Assembly (NCBI GenBank): GCA_963691705.1
Contig: OY829537.1
Coordinates: forward strand, 39,187,514 to 39,251,513
Origin: Viola odorata
Lineage: Eukaryota; Streptophyta; Magnoliopsida; Malpighiales; Violaceae
Direction: 5' to 3'
Length of the DNA stretch: 64,000 nt
In this document: in pieces, positions 12,401-24,972 of the stretch
How positions within the stretch are numbered: the stretch's first letter is position 1
How the letters are laid out: each line of letters opens with the position of its first letter
The notes under the pieces: generated by a model
Databases searched by the model: none
Seen by the model: only the letters and a program-made list of their open reading frames with translations
Told to the model about the DNA's origin: nothing
Program-made: the position numbers and the translations under genes

Positions 12401-14196
12401 GGACGTTGATGCAGAAATGTAAAGGTATCTGGGCGATGCTATCGTAGTCACGGATACTGATGCAGAATATAAAGGTAACCGGGCGGGGCTATTGAAGTCA
12501 CGGACGCTGATGCAGAAAAGTAAAGGTATCCGAGCGAGGCTATCACAGTCACAGACGCTGATGCAGAAATGTAAAGTTATCTGAGCGAGGCTATCGCATT
12601 CACGGACGCTGATGCAGAAAAGTAAAGGTATCCGAGCGAGGCTATCGCAGTCACAGACGCTGATGCAGAAATGTAAAGTTATCTGAGCGAGGCTATCGCA
12701 GTCACAGACGCTGATGCAGAAATGTAAAGGTATCCGGGCGAGGCTATCGCAGTCACGGATACTGATGCAGAATATAAAGGTAACCGGGCGGGGCTATTGA
12801 AGTCACGGACGCTGATGCAGAAAAGTAAAGGTAACCGGGCGGGGCTATTGCAGTCACGGACGCTGATGCAGAAAAGTGAAGATATCCGGCCGAGGCTATC
12901 ACAGTCACGGATACTGATGCAGAAATGTAAAGGTATCTGGGCGAGGCTATCATAGTCACGGATACTGATGCAGAATATAAAGGTAACCGGCCGGGGCTAT
13001 CGCAGTCACGGACGCTGATGTAGAAATGTAAAGGTATCCGGGCGAGGCAATCGCAATCACGGATCCTGATGCAGAAAAGTAAAGGTATCCGGTCGAGGCT
13101 ATAACAGTCACGGACATTGATCCAGAAATGTAAAGGTATCCGCGCGAGGCTATTGCAGTCACGGATACTGATGCAGAAACTAAAGGTATCCGGGGGAGTC
13201 TAGCACAATCACGGATTCTAATGCAGAAAAGTAAAGGTTTCCGGGCGAGGCTATCGCAGTCACGGACGTTGATGCAGAAATGTAAAGGTATCTGGGCGAG
13301 TCTATCGTAGTCACGGATACTGATGCAGAAACTAAAGGTATCCGGGGGAGTCTAGCACAATCACGGATTCTAATGCAGAAAAGTAAAGGTTTCCGGGCGA
13401 GGCTATCGCAGTCACGGACGTTGATGCAGAAATGTAAAGGTATCTGGGCGAGTCTATCGCAGTCACGGACGTTGATCCAGAAATGTAAAGGTATCCGGGC
13501 GAGGCTATCGCAGTCACGGATACTGATGCACAAACTAAAGGTATCCGGGGAAGTCTAGCACAATCACAGATACTAATGCAGAAGAGTAAAGGTATTCGGG
13601 GGAGGCTATCGCAGTCACGGACGTTGATGCAGAAATGTAAAGGTATCTGGGCGATGCTATCGTAGTCACGGATACTGATGCAGAATATAAAGGTAACCGG
13701 GCGGGGCTATTGAAGTCACGGACGCTGATGCAGAAAAGTAAAGGTATCCGAGTGAGGCTATCACAGTCACAGACGCTGATGCAGAAATGTAAAGTTATCT
13801 GAGCGAGGCTATCGCATTCACGGACGCTGATGCAGAAAAGTAAAGGTATCCGAGCGAGGATATCGCAGTCACAGACGCTGATGCAGAAATGTAAAGTTAT
13901 CTGAGCGAGGCTATCGCAGTCATAGACGCTGATGCAGAAATGTAAAGGTATCCGGGCGAGGCTATCGCAGTCACGGATACTGATGCACAAACTAAAGGTA
14001 TCCGGGGAAGTCTAGCACAATCACAGATACTAATGCAGAAAAGTAAAGGTATCTGGGTGAGGAAATCGCAATCACGGACGTTGATGCAGAAATGTAAAGG
14101 TATCTAGGCGAGGCTATCGTAGTCACGGATACTGATGCAGAATATAATGGTAACCGGGCGGGGCTATTGCAGTCACGGACGCTGATGCAGAAATGT
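9474..14196. repeat. shortened higher-order unit, 4723 bp
   Basis: The left part repeats the window start (offset 9551) up to about 12060. The offset then drops to 8990 through about 13320 and to 8736 afterwards. Relative to the full 5538-bp form, this unit therefore lacks 561 bp (11 x 51) and 254 bp (5 x 51 minus 1). H monomers start at 10330, 10888, 11802, 12310, 13173, 13325, 13528 and 13985. The one at 13325 starts a second H-K-C run with no N between. Confidence 0.85.
13173..13476 (+). repeat. tandem H-K-C, H-K-C without N (2 x 152 bp)
   Basis: H, K and C at 13173-13324 are followed directly by a second H, K and C at 13325-13476. The two 152-bp runs are almost identical, differing at the end of the C monomer (CGTAGTCACGGATACTGAT against CGCAGTCACGGACGTTGAT). 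The N monomer that normally closes the cassette is missing from both. The second run joins a monomer starting CCAGAAATG. This is the only such double cassette I found. Confidence 0.85.
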
Positions 14197-17100
14197 AAAG
14201 GTATCCGGGCGAGGCAATCGCTATCACGGATACTGATGCAGAAAAGTAAAGGTATCCGGGGGAGGCTATCGCAGTCACGGACGATGATGCAGAAATGTAA
14301 AGGTATCTGGGCGAGGCTATCGTAGTCACGGATACTGATGCAGAATATAAAGGTAACCGGGCGGGGCTATGGCTGTCACGGACGCTGATGCAGAAAAGTA
14401 AAGGTAACCGGGCGGGGCTATCGCAGTCACGGACGCTGATGCAGAAAAGTAAAGGTAACCGGGCGGGGCTATCGCAGTCACGGACGCTGATGCAGAAAAG
14501 TAAAGGTATCCGAGGGAGGCTATCGCAGTCACAGACGCTGATGCAGAAATGTAAAGTTATCTGAGCGAGGCTATCGCATTCACGGACGCTGATGCAGAAA
14601 AGTAAAGGTAACCGGGCGGGGCTATCGCAGTCACGGACGCTGATGCAGAAAAGTAAAGGTATCCGAGTGAGGCTATCGCAGTCACGGATGCTGATGCAGA
14701 AATGTAAAGGTATGCGGGCGAGGCTATCGCAGTCACAGACGCTGATGCAGAAATGTATAGTTATCGGAGCGAGGCTATCGCATTCACGGACGCTGATGCA
14801 GAAAAGTAAAGGTATCCGGGCGAGGCTATCGCAGACACGGACGCTGATGAAGAAATGTAAAGGTATCCGGGCGAGGCTATCGTAGTCACGGATGCTGATG
14901 CAGAAATGTAAAGGTATGCGGGCGAGGCTATCGCAGTCACAGACGCTGATGCAGAAATGTATAGTTATCGGAGCGAGGCTATCGCATTCACGGACGCTGA
15001 TGCAGAAAAGTAAAGGTATCCGGGCGAGGCTATCGCAGACACGGACGCTGATGAAGAAATGTAAAGGTATCCGGGCGAGGCTATCTCAGTCAAGGATGCT
15101 GATGCAGAAATGTAAAGGTATCTGGGCGAGGCTATCATAGTCACGGATACTGATGCAGAATATAAAGGTAACCGGCTGGGGCTATCGCAGTCACGGACGT
15201 TGATGCAGAAATGTAAAGGTATCTGGGCGAGGCTATCGTAGTCACGGATACTGATGCAGAATATAAAGGTAACCGGGCGGGGCTATGGCTGTCACGGACG
15301 CTGATGAAGAAATGTAAAGGTATCCGGGCGAGGCTATCGTAGTCACGGACGCTGATGCTGAAAAGTAAAGGTAACCGGGCGGGGCTATCGCAGTCACGGA
15401 CGCTGATGCAGAAAAGTAAAGGTATCCGAGCGAGGCTATCGCAGTCACAGACGCTGATGCATAAATGTAAAGTTATCTGAGCGAGGCTATCGCATTCACG
15501 GACGCTGATGCAGAAAAGTAAAGGTAACCGGGCGGAGCTATCGCAGTCACGGACGCTGATGCAGAAAAGTAAAGGTATCCGAGCGAGGCTATCGCAGTCA
15601 CGGATGCTGATGCAGAAATGTAAAGGTATCCAGGCGAGGCTATCGCAGTCACGGATACTGATGCACAAACTAAAGGTATCTGGGGGAGTCTAGCACAATC
15701 GCAGATACTAATGCAGAAGAGTAAAGGTATTCGGGGGAGGCTATCGCAGTCACGGACGTTGATGCAGAAATGTAAAGGTATCTGGGCGATGCTATCGTAG
15801 TCACGGATACTGATGCAGAATATAAAGGTAACCGGGCGGGGCTATTGAAGTCACGGACGCTGATGCAGAAAAGTAAAGGTAACCGGGCGGGGTTATTGCA
15901 GTCACGGACGCTGATGCAGAAAAGTGAAGATATCCGGGCGAGGCTATCGCAGTCACGGATACTGATGCAGAAATGTAAAGGTATCTGGGCGAGGCTATCA
16001 TAGTCACGGATACTGATGCAGAATATAAAGGTAACCGGCCGGGGCTATCGCAGTCACGGACGCTGATGCAGAAATGTAAAGGTATCCGGGCGTGGCTATC
16101 GCAGTCACGGACGCTGATGCAGAAACTAAAGGTATCCGGGGGAGTCTAGCACAATCACGGATTCTAATGCAGAAAAGTAAAGGTTTCCGGGCGAGGCTAT
16201 CGCAGTCACGGACGTTGATGCAGAAATGTAAAGGTATCTGGGCGAGTCTATCGTAGTCACGGATACTGATGCAGAATATAAAGGTAACCAGGCGGGGCTA
16301 TCGCAGTCACGGACGCTGATGCAGAAATGTAAAGGTATCCGGGCGACGCAATCGCAATCACGGATCCTGATGCAAAAAAGTAAAGGTATCCGGCCGAGGC
16401 TATCGCAGTAACGGATACTGATGCAGAAAAGTAAAGGTATCTGGGTGAGGAAATCGCAATCACGGACGTTGATGCAGAAATGTAAAGGTATCTAGGCGAG
16501 GCTATCGTAGTCACGGATACTGATGCAGAATATAATGGTAACCGGGCGGGGCTATTGCAGTCACGGACGCTGATGCAGAAATGTAAAGGTATCCGGGTGA
16601 GGCAATCGCTATCACGGATCCTGATGCAGAAAAGTAAAGGTATCCGGGCGAGGCTATCACAGTCACGGACGTTGATCCAGAAATGTAAAGGTATCCGGGC
16701 GAGGCTATCGCAGTCACGGATACTGATGCACAAACTAAAGGTATCCGGGGAAGTCTAGCACAATCACAGATACTAATGCAGAAGAGTAAAGGTATCCGGG
16801 GGAGGCTATCGCAGTCACGGACGTTGATGCAGAAATGTAAAGGTATCTGGGCGAGGCTATCGTAGTCACGGATACTGATGCAGAATATAAAGGTAACCGG
16901 GCGGGGCTATGGCTGTCACGGACGCTGATGCAGAAAAGTAAAGGTAACCGGGCGGGGCTATCGCAGTCACGGACGCTGATGCAGAAAAGTAAAGGTAACC
17001 GGGCGGGGCTATCGCAGTCACGGACGCCGATGCAGAAAAGTAAAGGTATCCGAGGGAGGCTATCGCAGTCACAGACGCTGATGCAGAAATGTAAAGTTAT

Positions 17101-18089
17101 CTGAGCGAGGCTATCGCATTCACGGACGCTGATGCAGAAAAGTAAAGGTAACCGGGCGGGGCTATCGCAGTCACGGACGCTGATGCAGAAAAGTAAAGGT
17201 ATCCGAGCGAGGCTATCGCAGTCACGGATGCTGATGCAGAAATGTAAAGGTATGCGGGCGAGGCTATCGCAGTCACAGACGCTGATGCAGAAATGTATAG
17301 TTATCTGAGCGAGGCTATCGCATTCACGGACGCTGATGCAGAAAAGTAAAGGTATCCGGGCGAGGCTATCGCAGTCACGGACGCTGATGAAGAAATGTAA
17401 AGGTATCCGGGCGAGGCTATCGTAGTCACGGATGCTGATGCAGAAATGTAAAGGTATTCGGGCGAGGCTATCGCACTCACGGAGCCTGATGCAGAAAAGT
17501 AGAGGTATCCGGGCGAGGCTATCTCAGTCAAGGATGCTGATGCAGAAATGTAAAGGTATCCAGGCGAGGCTATCGCAGTCACGGATACTGATGCACAAAC
17601 TAAAGGTATCCGGGGGAGTCTAGCACAATCGCAGATACTAATGCAGAAGAGTAAAGGTATTCGGGGGAGGCTATCGCAGTCACGGACGTTGATGCAGAAA
17701 TGTAAAGGTATCTGGGCGATGCTATCGTAGTCACGGATACTGATGCAGAATATAAAGGTAACCGGGCGGGGCTATTGAAGTCACGGACGCTGATGCAGAA
17801 AAGTAAAGGTAACCGGGCGGGGCTATTGCAGTCACGGACGCTGATGCAGAAAAGTGAAGATATCCGGCCGAGGCTATCACAGTCACGGATACTGATGCAG
17901 AAATGTAAAGGTATCTGGGCGAGGCTATCATAGTCACGGATACTGATGCAGAATATAAAGGTAACCGGCCGGGGCTATCGCAGTCACGGACGCTGATGTA
18001 GAAATGTAAAGGTATCCGGGCGAGGCAATCGCAATCACGGATCCTGATGCAGAAAAGTAAAGGTATCCGGTCGAGGCTATAACAGTCAC
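14197..18089. repeat. mosaic higher-order block, first copy
   Basis: From about 14701 to about 18814 this block matches 24556-28669 at a constant offset of 9855 bp, with only isolated differences (for example 16889 against 26744 and 17429 against 27284). It contains two copies of a 204-bp, four-monomer repeat (landmark GTATGC at 14710 and 14914) and cassettes at 15663, 16119, 16728 and 17593. Compared with neighbouring units the order of cassettes is shortened, suggesting recombination between non-equivalent positions. Confidence 0.82.
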
Positions 18090-21000
18090 GGACATTGATC
18101 CAGAAATGTAAAGGTATCCGCGCGAGGCTATCGCAGTCACGGATACTGATGCAGAAACTAAAGGTATCCGGGGGAGTCTAGCACAATCACGGATTCTAAT
18201 GCAGAAAAGTAAAGGTTTCCGGGCGAGGCTATCGCAGTCACGGACGTTGATGCAGAAATGTAAAGGTATCTGGGCGAGTCTATCGTAGTCACGGATACTG
18301 ATGCAGAATATAAAGGTAACCGGGCGGGGCTATCGCGGTCACGGACGCTGATGCAGAAATGTAAAGGTATCCGGGCGACGCAATCGCAATCACGGATCCT
18401 GATGCAGAAAAGTAAAGGTATCCGGCCGAGGCTATCGCAGTAACGGATACTGATGCAGAAAAGTAAAGGTATCTGGGTGAGGAAATCGCAATCACGGACG
18501 TTGATGCAGAAATGTAAAGGTATCTAGGCGAGGCTATCGTAGTCACGGATACTGATGCAGAATATAATGGTAACCGGGCGGGGCTATTGCAGTCACGGAC
18601 ACTGATGCAGAAATGTAAAGGTATCCGGGCGAGGCAATCGCTATCACGGATCCTGATGCAGAAAAGTAAAGGTATCCGGGCGAGGCTATCACAGTCACGG
18701 ACGTTGATCCAGAAATGTAAAGGTATCCGGGCGAGGCTATCGCAGTCACGGATACTGATGCACAAACTAAAGGTATCCGGGGAAGTCTAGCACAATCACA
18801 GATACTAATGCAGAAAAGTAAAGGTATCTGGGTGAGGAAATCGCAATCACGGACGTTGATGCAGAAATGTAAAGGTATCTAGGCGAGGCTATCGTAGTCA
18901 CGGATACTGATGCAGAATATAATGGTAACCGGGCGGGGCTATTGCAGTCACGGACGCTGATGCAGAAATGTAAAGGTATCCGGGCGAGGCAATCGCTATC
19001 ACGGATACTGATGCAGAAAAGTAAAGGTATCCGGGGGAGGCTATCGTAGTCACGGACGATGATGCAGAAATGTAAAGGTATCTGGGCGAGGCTATCGTAG
19101 TCACGGATACTGATGTAGAATATAAAGGTAACCGGGCGGGGCTATGGCTGTCACGGACGCTGATGCAGAAAAGTAAAGGTAACCGGGCGGGGCTATCGCA
19201 GTCACGGACGCTGATGCAGAAAAGTAAAGGTAACCGGGCGGGGCTATCGCAGTCACGGACGCTGATGCAGAAAAGTAAAGGTATCCGAGCGAGGCTATCG
19301 CAGTCACAGACGCTGATGCAGAAATGTAAAGTTATCTGAGCGAGGCTATCGCATTCACGGACGCTGATGCAGAAAAGTAAAGGTAACCGGGCGGGGCTAT
19401 CGCAGTCATGGACGCTGATGCAGAAAAGTAAAGGTATCCGAGTGAGGCTATCGCAGTCACGGATGCTGATGCAGAAATGTAAAGGTATGCGGGCGAGGCT
19501 ATCGCAGTCACAGACGCTGATGCAGAAATGTATAGTTATCGGAGCGAGGCTATCGCATTCACGGACGCTGATGCAGAAAAGTAAAGGTATCCGGGCGAGG
19601 CTATCGCAGACACGGACGCTGATGAAGAAATGTAAAGGTATCCGGGCGAGGCTATCGTAGTCACGGATGCTGATGCAGAAATGTAAAGGTATTCGGGCGA
19701 GGCTATCGCACTCACGGAGCCTGATGCAGAAAAGTAGAGGTATCCGGGCGAGGCTATCTCAGTCAAGGATGCTGATGCAGAAATGTAAAGGTATCCAGGC
19801 GAGGCTATCGCAGTCACGGATACTGATGCACAAACTAAAGGTATCCGGGGGAGTCTAGCACAATCGCAGATACTAATGCAGAAGAGTAAAGGTATTCGGG
19901 GGAGGCTATCGCAGTCACGGACGTTGATGCAGAAATGTAAAGGTATCTGGGCGATGCTATCGTAGTCACGGATACTGATGCAGAATATAAAGGTAACCGG
20001 GCGGGGCTATTGAAGTCACGGACGCTGATGCAGAAAAGAAAAGGTAACCGGGCGGGGCTATTGCAGTCACGGACGCTGATGCAGAAAAGTGAAGATATCC
20101 GGGCGAGGCTATCGCAGTCACGGATACTGATGCAGAAATGTAAAGGTATCTGGGCGAGGCTATCATAGTCACGGATACTGATGTAGAATATAAAGGTAAC
20201 CGGCCGGGGCTATCGCAGTCACGGACGCTGATGCAGAAATGTGAAGGTATCCGGGCGAGGCAATCGCAATCACGGATCCTGATGCAGAAAAGTAAAGGTA
20301 TCCGGGCGAGGCTATAACAGTCACGGACATTGATCCAGAAATGTAAAGGTATCCGCGCGAGGCTATTGCAGTCACGGATACAGATGCAGAAAATAAAGGT
20401 ATCCGGGGGAGTCTAGCACAATCACGGATTCTAATGCAGAAAAGTAAAGGTTTCCGGGCGAGGCTATCGCAGTCACGGACGTTGATGCAGAAATGTAAAG
20501 GTATCTGGGCGAGTCTATCGTAGTCACGGATACTGATGCAGAATATAAAGGTAACCGGGCGGGGCTATCGCAGTCACGGACGCTGATGCAGAAAACTAAA
20601 GGTATCCGGGCGAGGCTATCGCAGTCACGGACGTTGATGCAGAAATGTAAAGGTATCTAGGCGAGGCTATTATAGTCACGGATACTGATGCAGAATATAA
20701 AGGTAACCGGGCGGGGTATCGCAGTCACGGACGCTGATGCAGAAATGTAAAGTTATCTGAGCGAGGCTATCGCATTCACGGACGCTGATGCAGAAATGTA
20801 AAGGTATTCGGGCGAGGCTATCGCAGTCTCGGACGCGGATGCAGAACTGTAAAGTTATCTGAGCTAGGCTATCGCATTCACGGACGCTGATGCAGAAAAG
20901 TAAAGGTATCTGGGCGAGGCTATCGTAGTCACGGAGGCTGATGCAGAAATGTAAAGGTATTCGGGCGAGGCTATCGGAGTCACGGACGCTGATGCAGAAA

Positions 21001-21238
21001 TGTAAAGTTATCTGAGCGAGGCTATCGCATTCACGGACGCTGATGCAGAAAAGTAAAGGTATCCGGGCGAGGCTATCGCAGTCTCGGACGCTGATGAAGA
21101 AATGTAAAGGTATCCGGGCGAGGCTATCGTCGTCACAGACGCTGATGAAGAAAAGTAAAGGTATCCGGGCGAGGCTATCGCAGTCACGGACGCTGATGAA
21201 GAAATGTAAAGGTATGCGGGCGAGGCTATCGCAGTCAC
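18090..21238. repeat. 3149-bp tandem duplication, copy 1
   Basis: Landmarks here recur exactly 3149 bp downstream (62 x 51 minus 13). H monomers start at 18151, 18760, 19828 and 20386, and the 49-bp monomer is at 20690. The left edge is near 18083, before which GTATCCGGTCGAGG faces GTATGCGGGCGAGG. The first 725 bp also belong to the block copied at offset 9855, so the duplication postdates or cuts across that block. Confidence 0.85.
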
Positions 21239-24200
21239 GGACATTGATCCAGAAATGTAAAGGTATCCGCGCGAGGCTATTGCAGTCACGGATACTGATG
21301 CAGAAACTAAAGGTATCCGGGGGAGTCTAGCACAATCACGGATTCTAATGCAGAAAAGTAAAGGTTTCCGGGCGAGGCTATCGCAGTCACGGACGTTGAT
21401 GCAGAAATGTAAAGGTATCTGGGCGAGTCTATCGTAGTCACGGATACTGATGCAGAATATAAAGGTAACCGGGCGCGGCTATCGCGGTCACGGACGCTGA
21501 TGCAGAAATGTAAAGGTATCCGGGCGACGCAATCGCAATCACGGATCCTGATGCAGAAAAGTAAAGGTATCCGGCCGAGGCTATCGCAGTAACGGATACT
21601 GATGCAGAAAAGTAAAGGTATCTGGGTGAGGAAATCGCAATCACGGACGTTGATGCAGAAATGTAAAGGTATCTAGGCGAGGCTATCGTAGTCACGGATA
21701 CTGATGCAGAATATAATGGTAACCGGGCGGGGCTATTGCAGTCACGGACACTGATGCAGAAATGTAAAGGTATCCGGGCGAGGCAATCGCTATCACGGAT
21801 CCTGATGCAGAAAAGTAAAGGTATCCGGGCGAGGCTATCACAGTCACGGACGTTGATCCAGAAATGTAAAGGTATCCGGGCGAGGCTATCGCAGTCACGG
21901 ATACTGATGCACAAACTAAAGGTATCCGGGGAAGTCTAGCACAATCACAGATACTAATGCAGAAAAGTAAAGGTATCTGGGTGAGGAAATCGCAATCACG
22001 GACGTTGATGCAGAAATGTAAAGGTATCTAGGCGAGGCTATCGTAGTCACGGATACTGATGCAGAATATAATGGTAACCGGGCGGGGCTATTGCAGTCAC
22101 GGACGCTGATGCAGAAATGTAAAGGTATCCGGGCGAGGCAATCGCTATCACGGATACTGATGCAGAAAAGTAAAGGTATCCGGGGGAGGCTATCGTAGTC
22201 ACGGACGATGATGCAGAAATGTAAAGGTATCTGGGCGAGGCTATCGTAGTCACGGATACTGATGTAGAATATAAAGGTAACCGGGCGGGGCTATGGCTGT
22301 CACGGACGCTGATGCAGAAAAGTAAAGGTAACCGGGCGGGGCTATCGCAGTCACGGACGCTGATGCAGAAAAGTAAAGGTAACCGGGCGGGGCTATCGCA
22401 GTCACGGACGCTGATGCAGAAAAGTAAAGGTATCCGAGCGAGGCTATCGCAGTCACAGACGCTGATGCAGAAATGTAAAGTTATCTGAGCGAGGCTATCG
22501 CATTCACGGACGCTGATGCAGAAAAGTAAAGGTAACCGGGCGGGGCTATCGCAGTCATGGACGCTGATGCAGAAAAGTAAAGGTATCCGAGTGAGGCTAT
22601 CGCAGTCACGGATGCTGATGCAGAAATGTAAAGGTATGCGGGCGAGGCTATCGCAGTCACAGACGCTGATGCAGAAATGTATAGTTATCGGAGCGAGGCT
22701 ATCGCATTCACGGACGCTGATGCAGAAAAGTAAAGGTATCCGGGCGAGGCTATCGCAGACACGGACGCTGATGAAGAAATGTAAAGGTATCCGGGCGAGG
22801 CTATCGTAGTCACGGATGCTGATGCAGAAATGTAAAGGTATTCGGGCGAGGCTATCGCACTCACGGAGCCTGATGCAGAAAAGTAGAGGTATCCGGGCGA
22901 GGCTATCTCAGTCAAGGATGCTGATGCAGAAATGTAAAGGTATCCAGGCGAGGCTATCGCAGTCACGGATACTGATGCACAAACTAAAGGTATCCGGGGG
23001 AGTCTAGCACAATCGCAGATACTAATGCAGAAGAGTAAAGGTATTCGGGGGAGGCTATCGCAGTCACGGACGTTGATGCAGAAATGTAAAGGTATCTGGG
23101 CGATGCTATCGTAGTCACGGATACTGATGCAGAATATAAAGGTAACCGGGCGGGGCTATTGAAGTCACGGACGCTGATGCAGAAAAGAAAAGGTAACCGG
23201 GCGGGGCTATTGCAGTCACGGACGCTGATGCAGAAAAGTGAAGATATCCGGGCGAGGCTATCGCAGTCACGGATACTGATGCAGAAATGTAAAGGTATCT
23301 GGGCGAGGCTATCATAGTCACGGATACTGATGTAGAATATAAAGGTAACCGGCCGGGGCTATCGCAGTCACGGACGCTGATGCAGAAATGTGAAGGTATC
23401 CGGGCGAGGCAATCGCAATCACGGATCCTGATGCAGAAAAGTAAAGGTATCCGGGCGAGGCTATAACAGTCACGGACATTGATCCAGAAATGTAAAGGTA
23501 TCCGCGCGAGGCTATTGCAGTCACGGATACAGATGCAGAAAATAAAGGTATCCGGGGGAGTCTAGCACAATCACGGATTCTAATGCAGAAAAGTAAAGGT
23601 TTCCGGGCGAGGCTATCGCAGTCACGGACGTTGATGCAGAAATGTAAAGGTATCTGGGCGAGTCTATCGTAGTCACGGATACTGATGCAGAATATAAAGG
23701 TAACCGGGCGGGGCTATCGCAGTCACGGACGCTGATGCAGAAAACTAAAGGTATCCGGGCGAGGCTATCGCAGTCACGGACGTTGATGCAGAAATGTAAA
23801 GGTATCTAGGCGAGGCTATTATAGTCACGGATACTGATGCAGAATATAAAGGTAACCGGGCGGGGTATCGCAGTCACGGACGCTGATGCAGAAATGTAAA
23901 GTTATCTGAGCGAGGCTATCGCATTCACGGACGCTGATGCAGAAATGTAAAGGTATTCGGGCGAGGCTATCGCAGTCTCGGACGCGGATGCAGAACTGTA
24001 AAGTTATCTGAGCTAGGCTATCGCATTCACGGACGCTGATGCAGAAAAGTAAAGGTATCTGGGCGAGGCTATCGTAGTCACGGAGGCTGATGCAGAAATG
24101 TAAAGGTATTCGGGCGAGGCTATCGGAGTCACGGACGCTGATGCAGAAATGTAAAGTTATCTGAGCGAGGCTATCGCATTCACGGACGCTGATGCAGAAA

Positions 24201-24387
24201 AGTAAAGGTATCCGGGCGAGGCTATCGCAGTCACGGACGCTGATGAAGAAATGTAAAGGTATCCGGGCGAGGCTATCGTCGTCACAGACGCTGATGAAGA
24301 AAAGTAAAGGTATCCGGGCGAGGCTATCGCAGTCACGGACGCTGATGAAGAAATGTAAAGGTATGCGGGCGAGGCTATCGCAGTCAC
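21239..24387. repeat. 3149-bp tandem duplication, copy 2
   Basis: This is the second, nearly identical copy, with H monomers at 21300, 21909, 22977 and 23535 and the 49-bp monomer at 23839. Scattered single-base differences exist, for example GGGCGCGG near 21475 against GGGCGGGG in copy 1. The right edge is near 24387, where CACAGACGCT replaces CACGGACATT and the 204-bp repeat region begins. Confidence 0.85.
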
Positions 24388-24972
24388 AGACGCTGATGCA
24401 GAAATGTATAGTTATCGGAGCGAGGCTATCGCATTGACGGACGCTGATGCAGAAAAGTAAAGGTATCCGGGCGAGGCTATCGCAGTCACGGACGCTGATG
24501 AAGAAAAGTAAAGGTATCCGGGCGAGGCTATCGCAGTCACGGACGCTGATGAAGAAATGTAAAGGTATGCGGGCGAGGCTATCGCAGTCACAGACGCTGA
24601 TGCAGAAATGTATAGTTATCGGAGCGAGGCTATCGCATTCACGGACGCTGATGCAGAAAAGTAAAGGTATCCGGGCGAGGCTATCGCAGACACGGACGCT
24701 GATGAAGAAATGTAAAGGTATCCGGGCGAGGCTATCGTAGTCACGGATGCTGATGCAGAAATGTAAAGGTATGCGGGCGAGGCTATCGCAGTCACAGACG
24801 CTGATGCAGAAATGTATAGTTATCGGAGCGAGGCTATCGCATTCACGGACGCTGATGCAGAAAAGTAAAGGTATCCGGGCGAGGCTATCGCAGACACGGA
24901 CGCTGATGAAGAAATGTAAAGGTATCCGGGCGAGGCTATCTCAGTCAAGGATGCTGATGCAGAAATGTAAAG
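24361..24972 (+). repeat. 204-bp four-monomer repeat, three copies
   Basis: A four-monomer block beginning GTATGCGGGCGAGG and containing CACAGACGCTG then TGTATAGTTATCGGAGC repeats at a 204-bp period, with landmarks at 24361, 24565 and 24769. The first copy differs from the other two in one monomer (AAGAAAAGTAAAGG in the position taken by AAGAAATGTAAAGG). The equivalent block at 14710 has two copies and most other units have one. Copy number of this small unit therefore varies between otherwise near-identical higher-order blocks. Confidence 0.82.
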
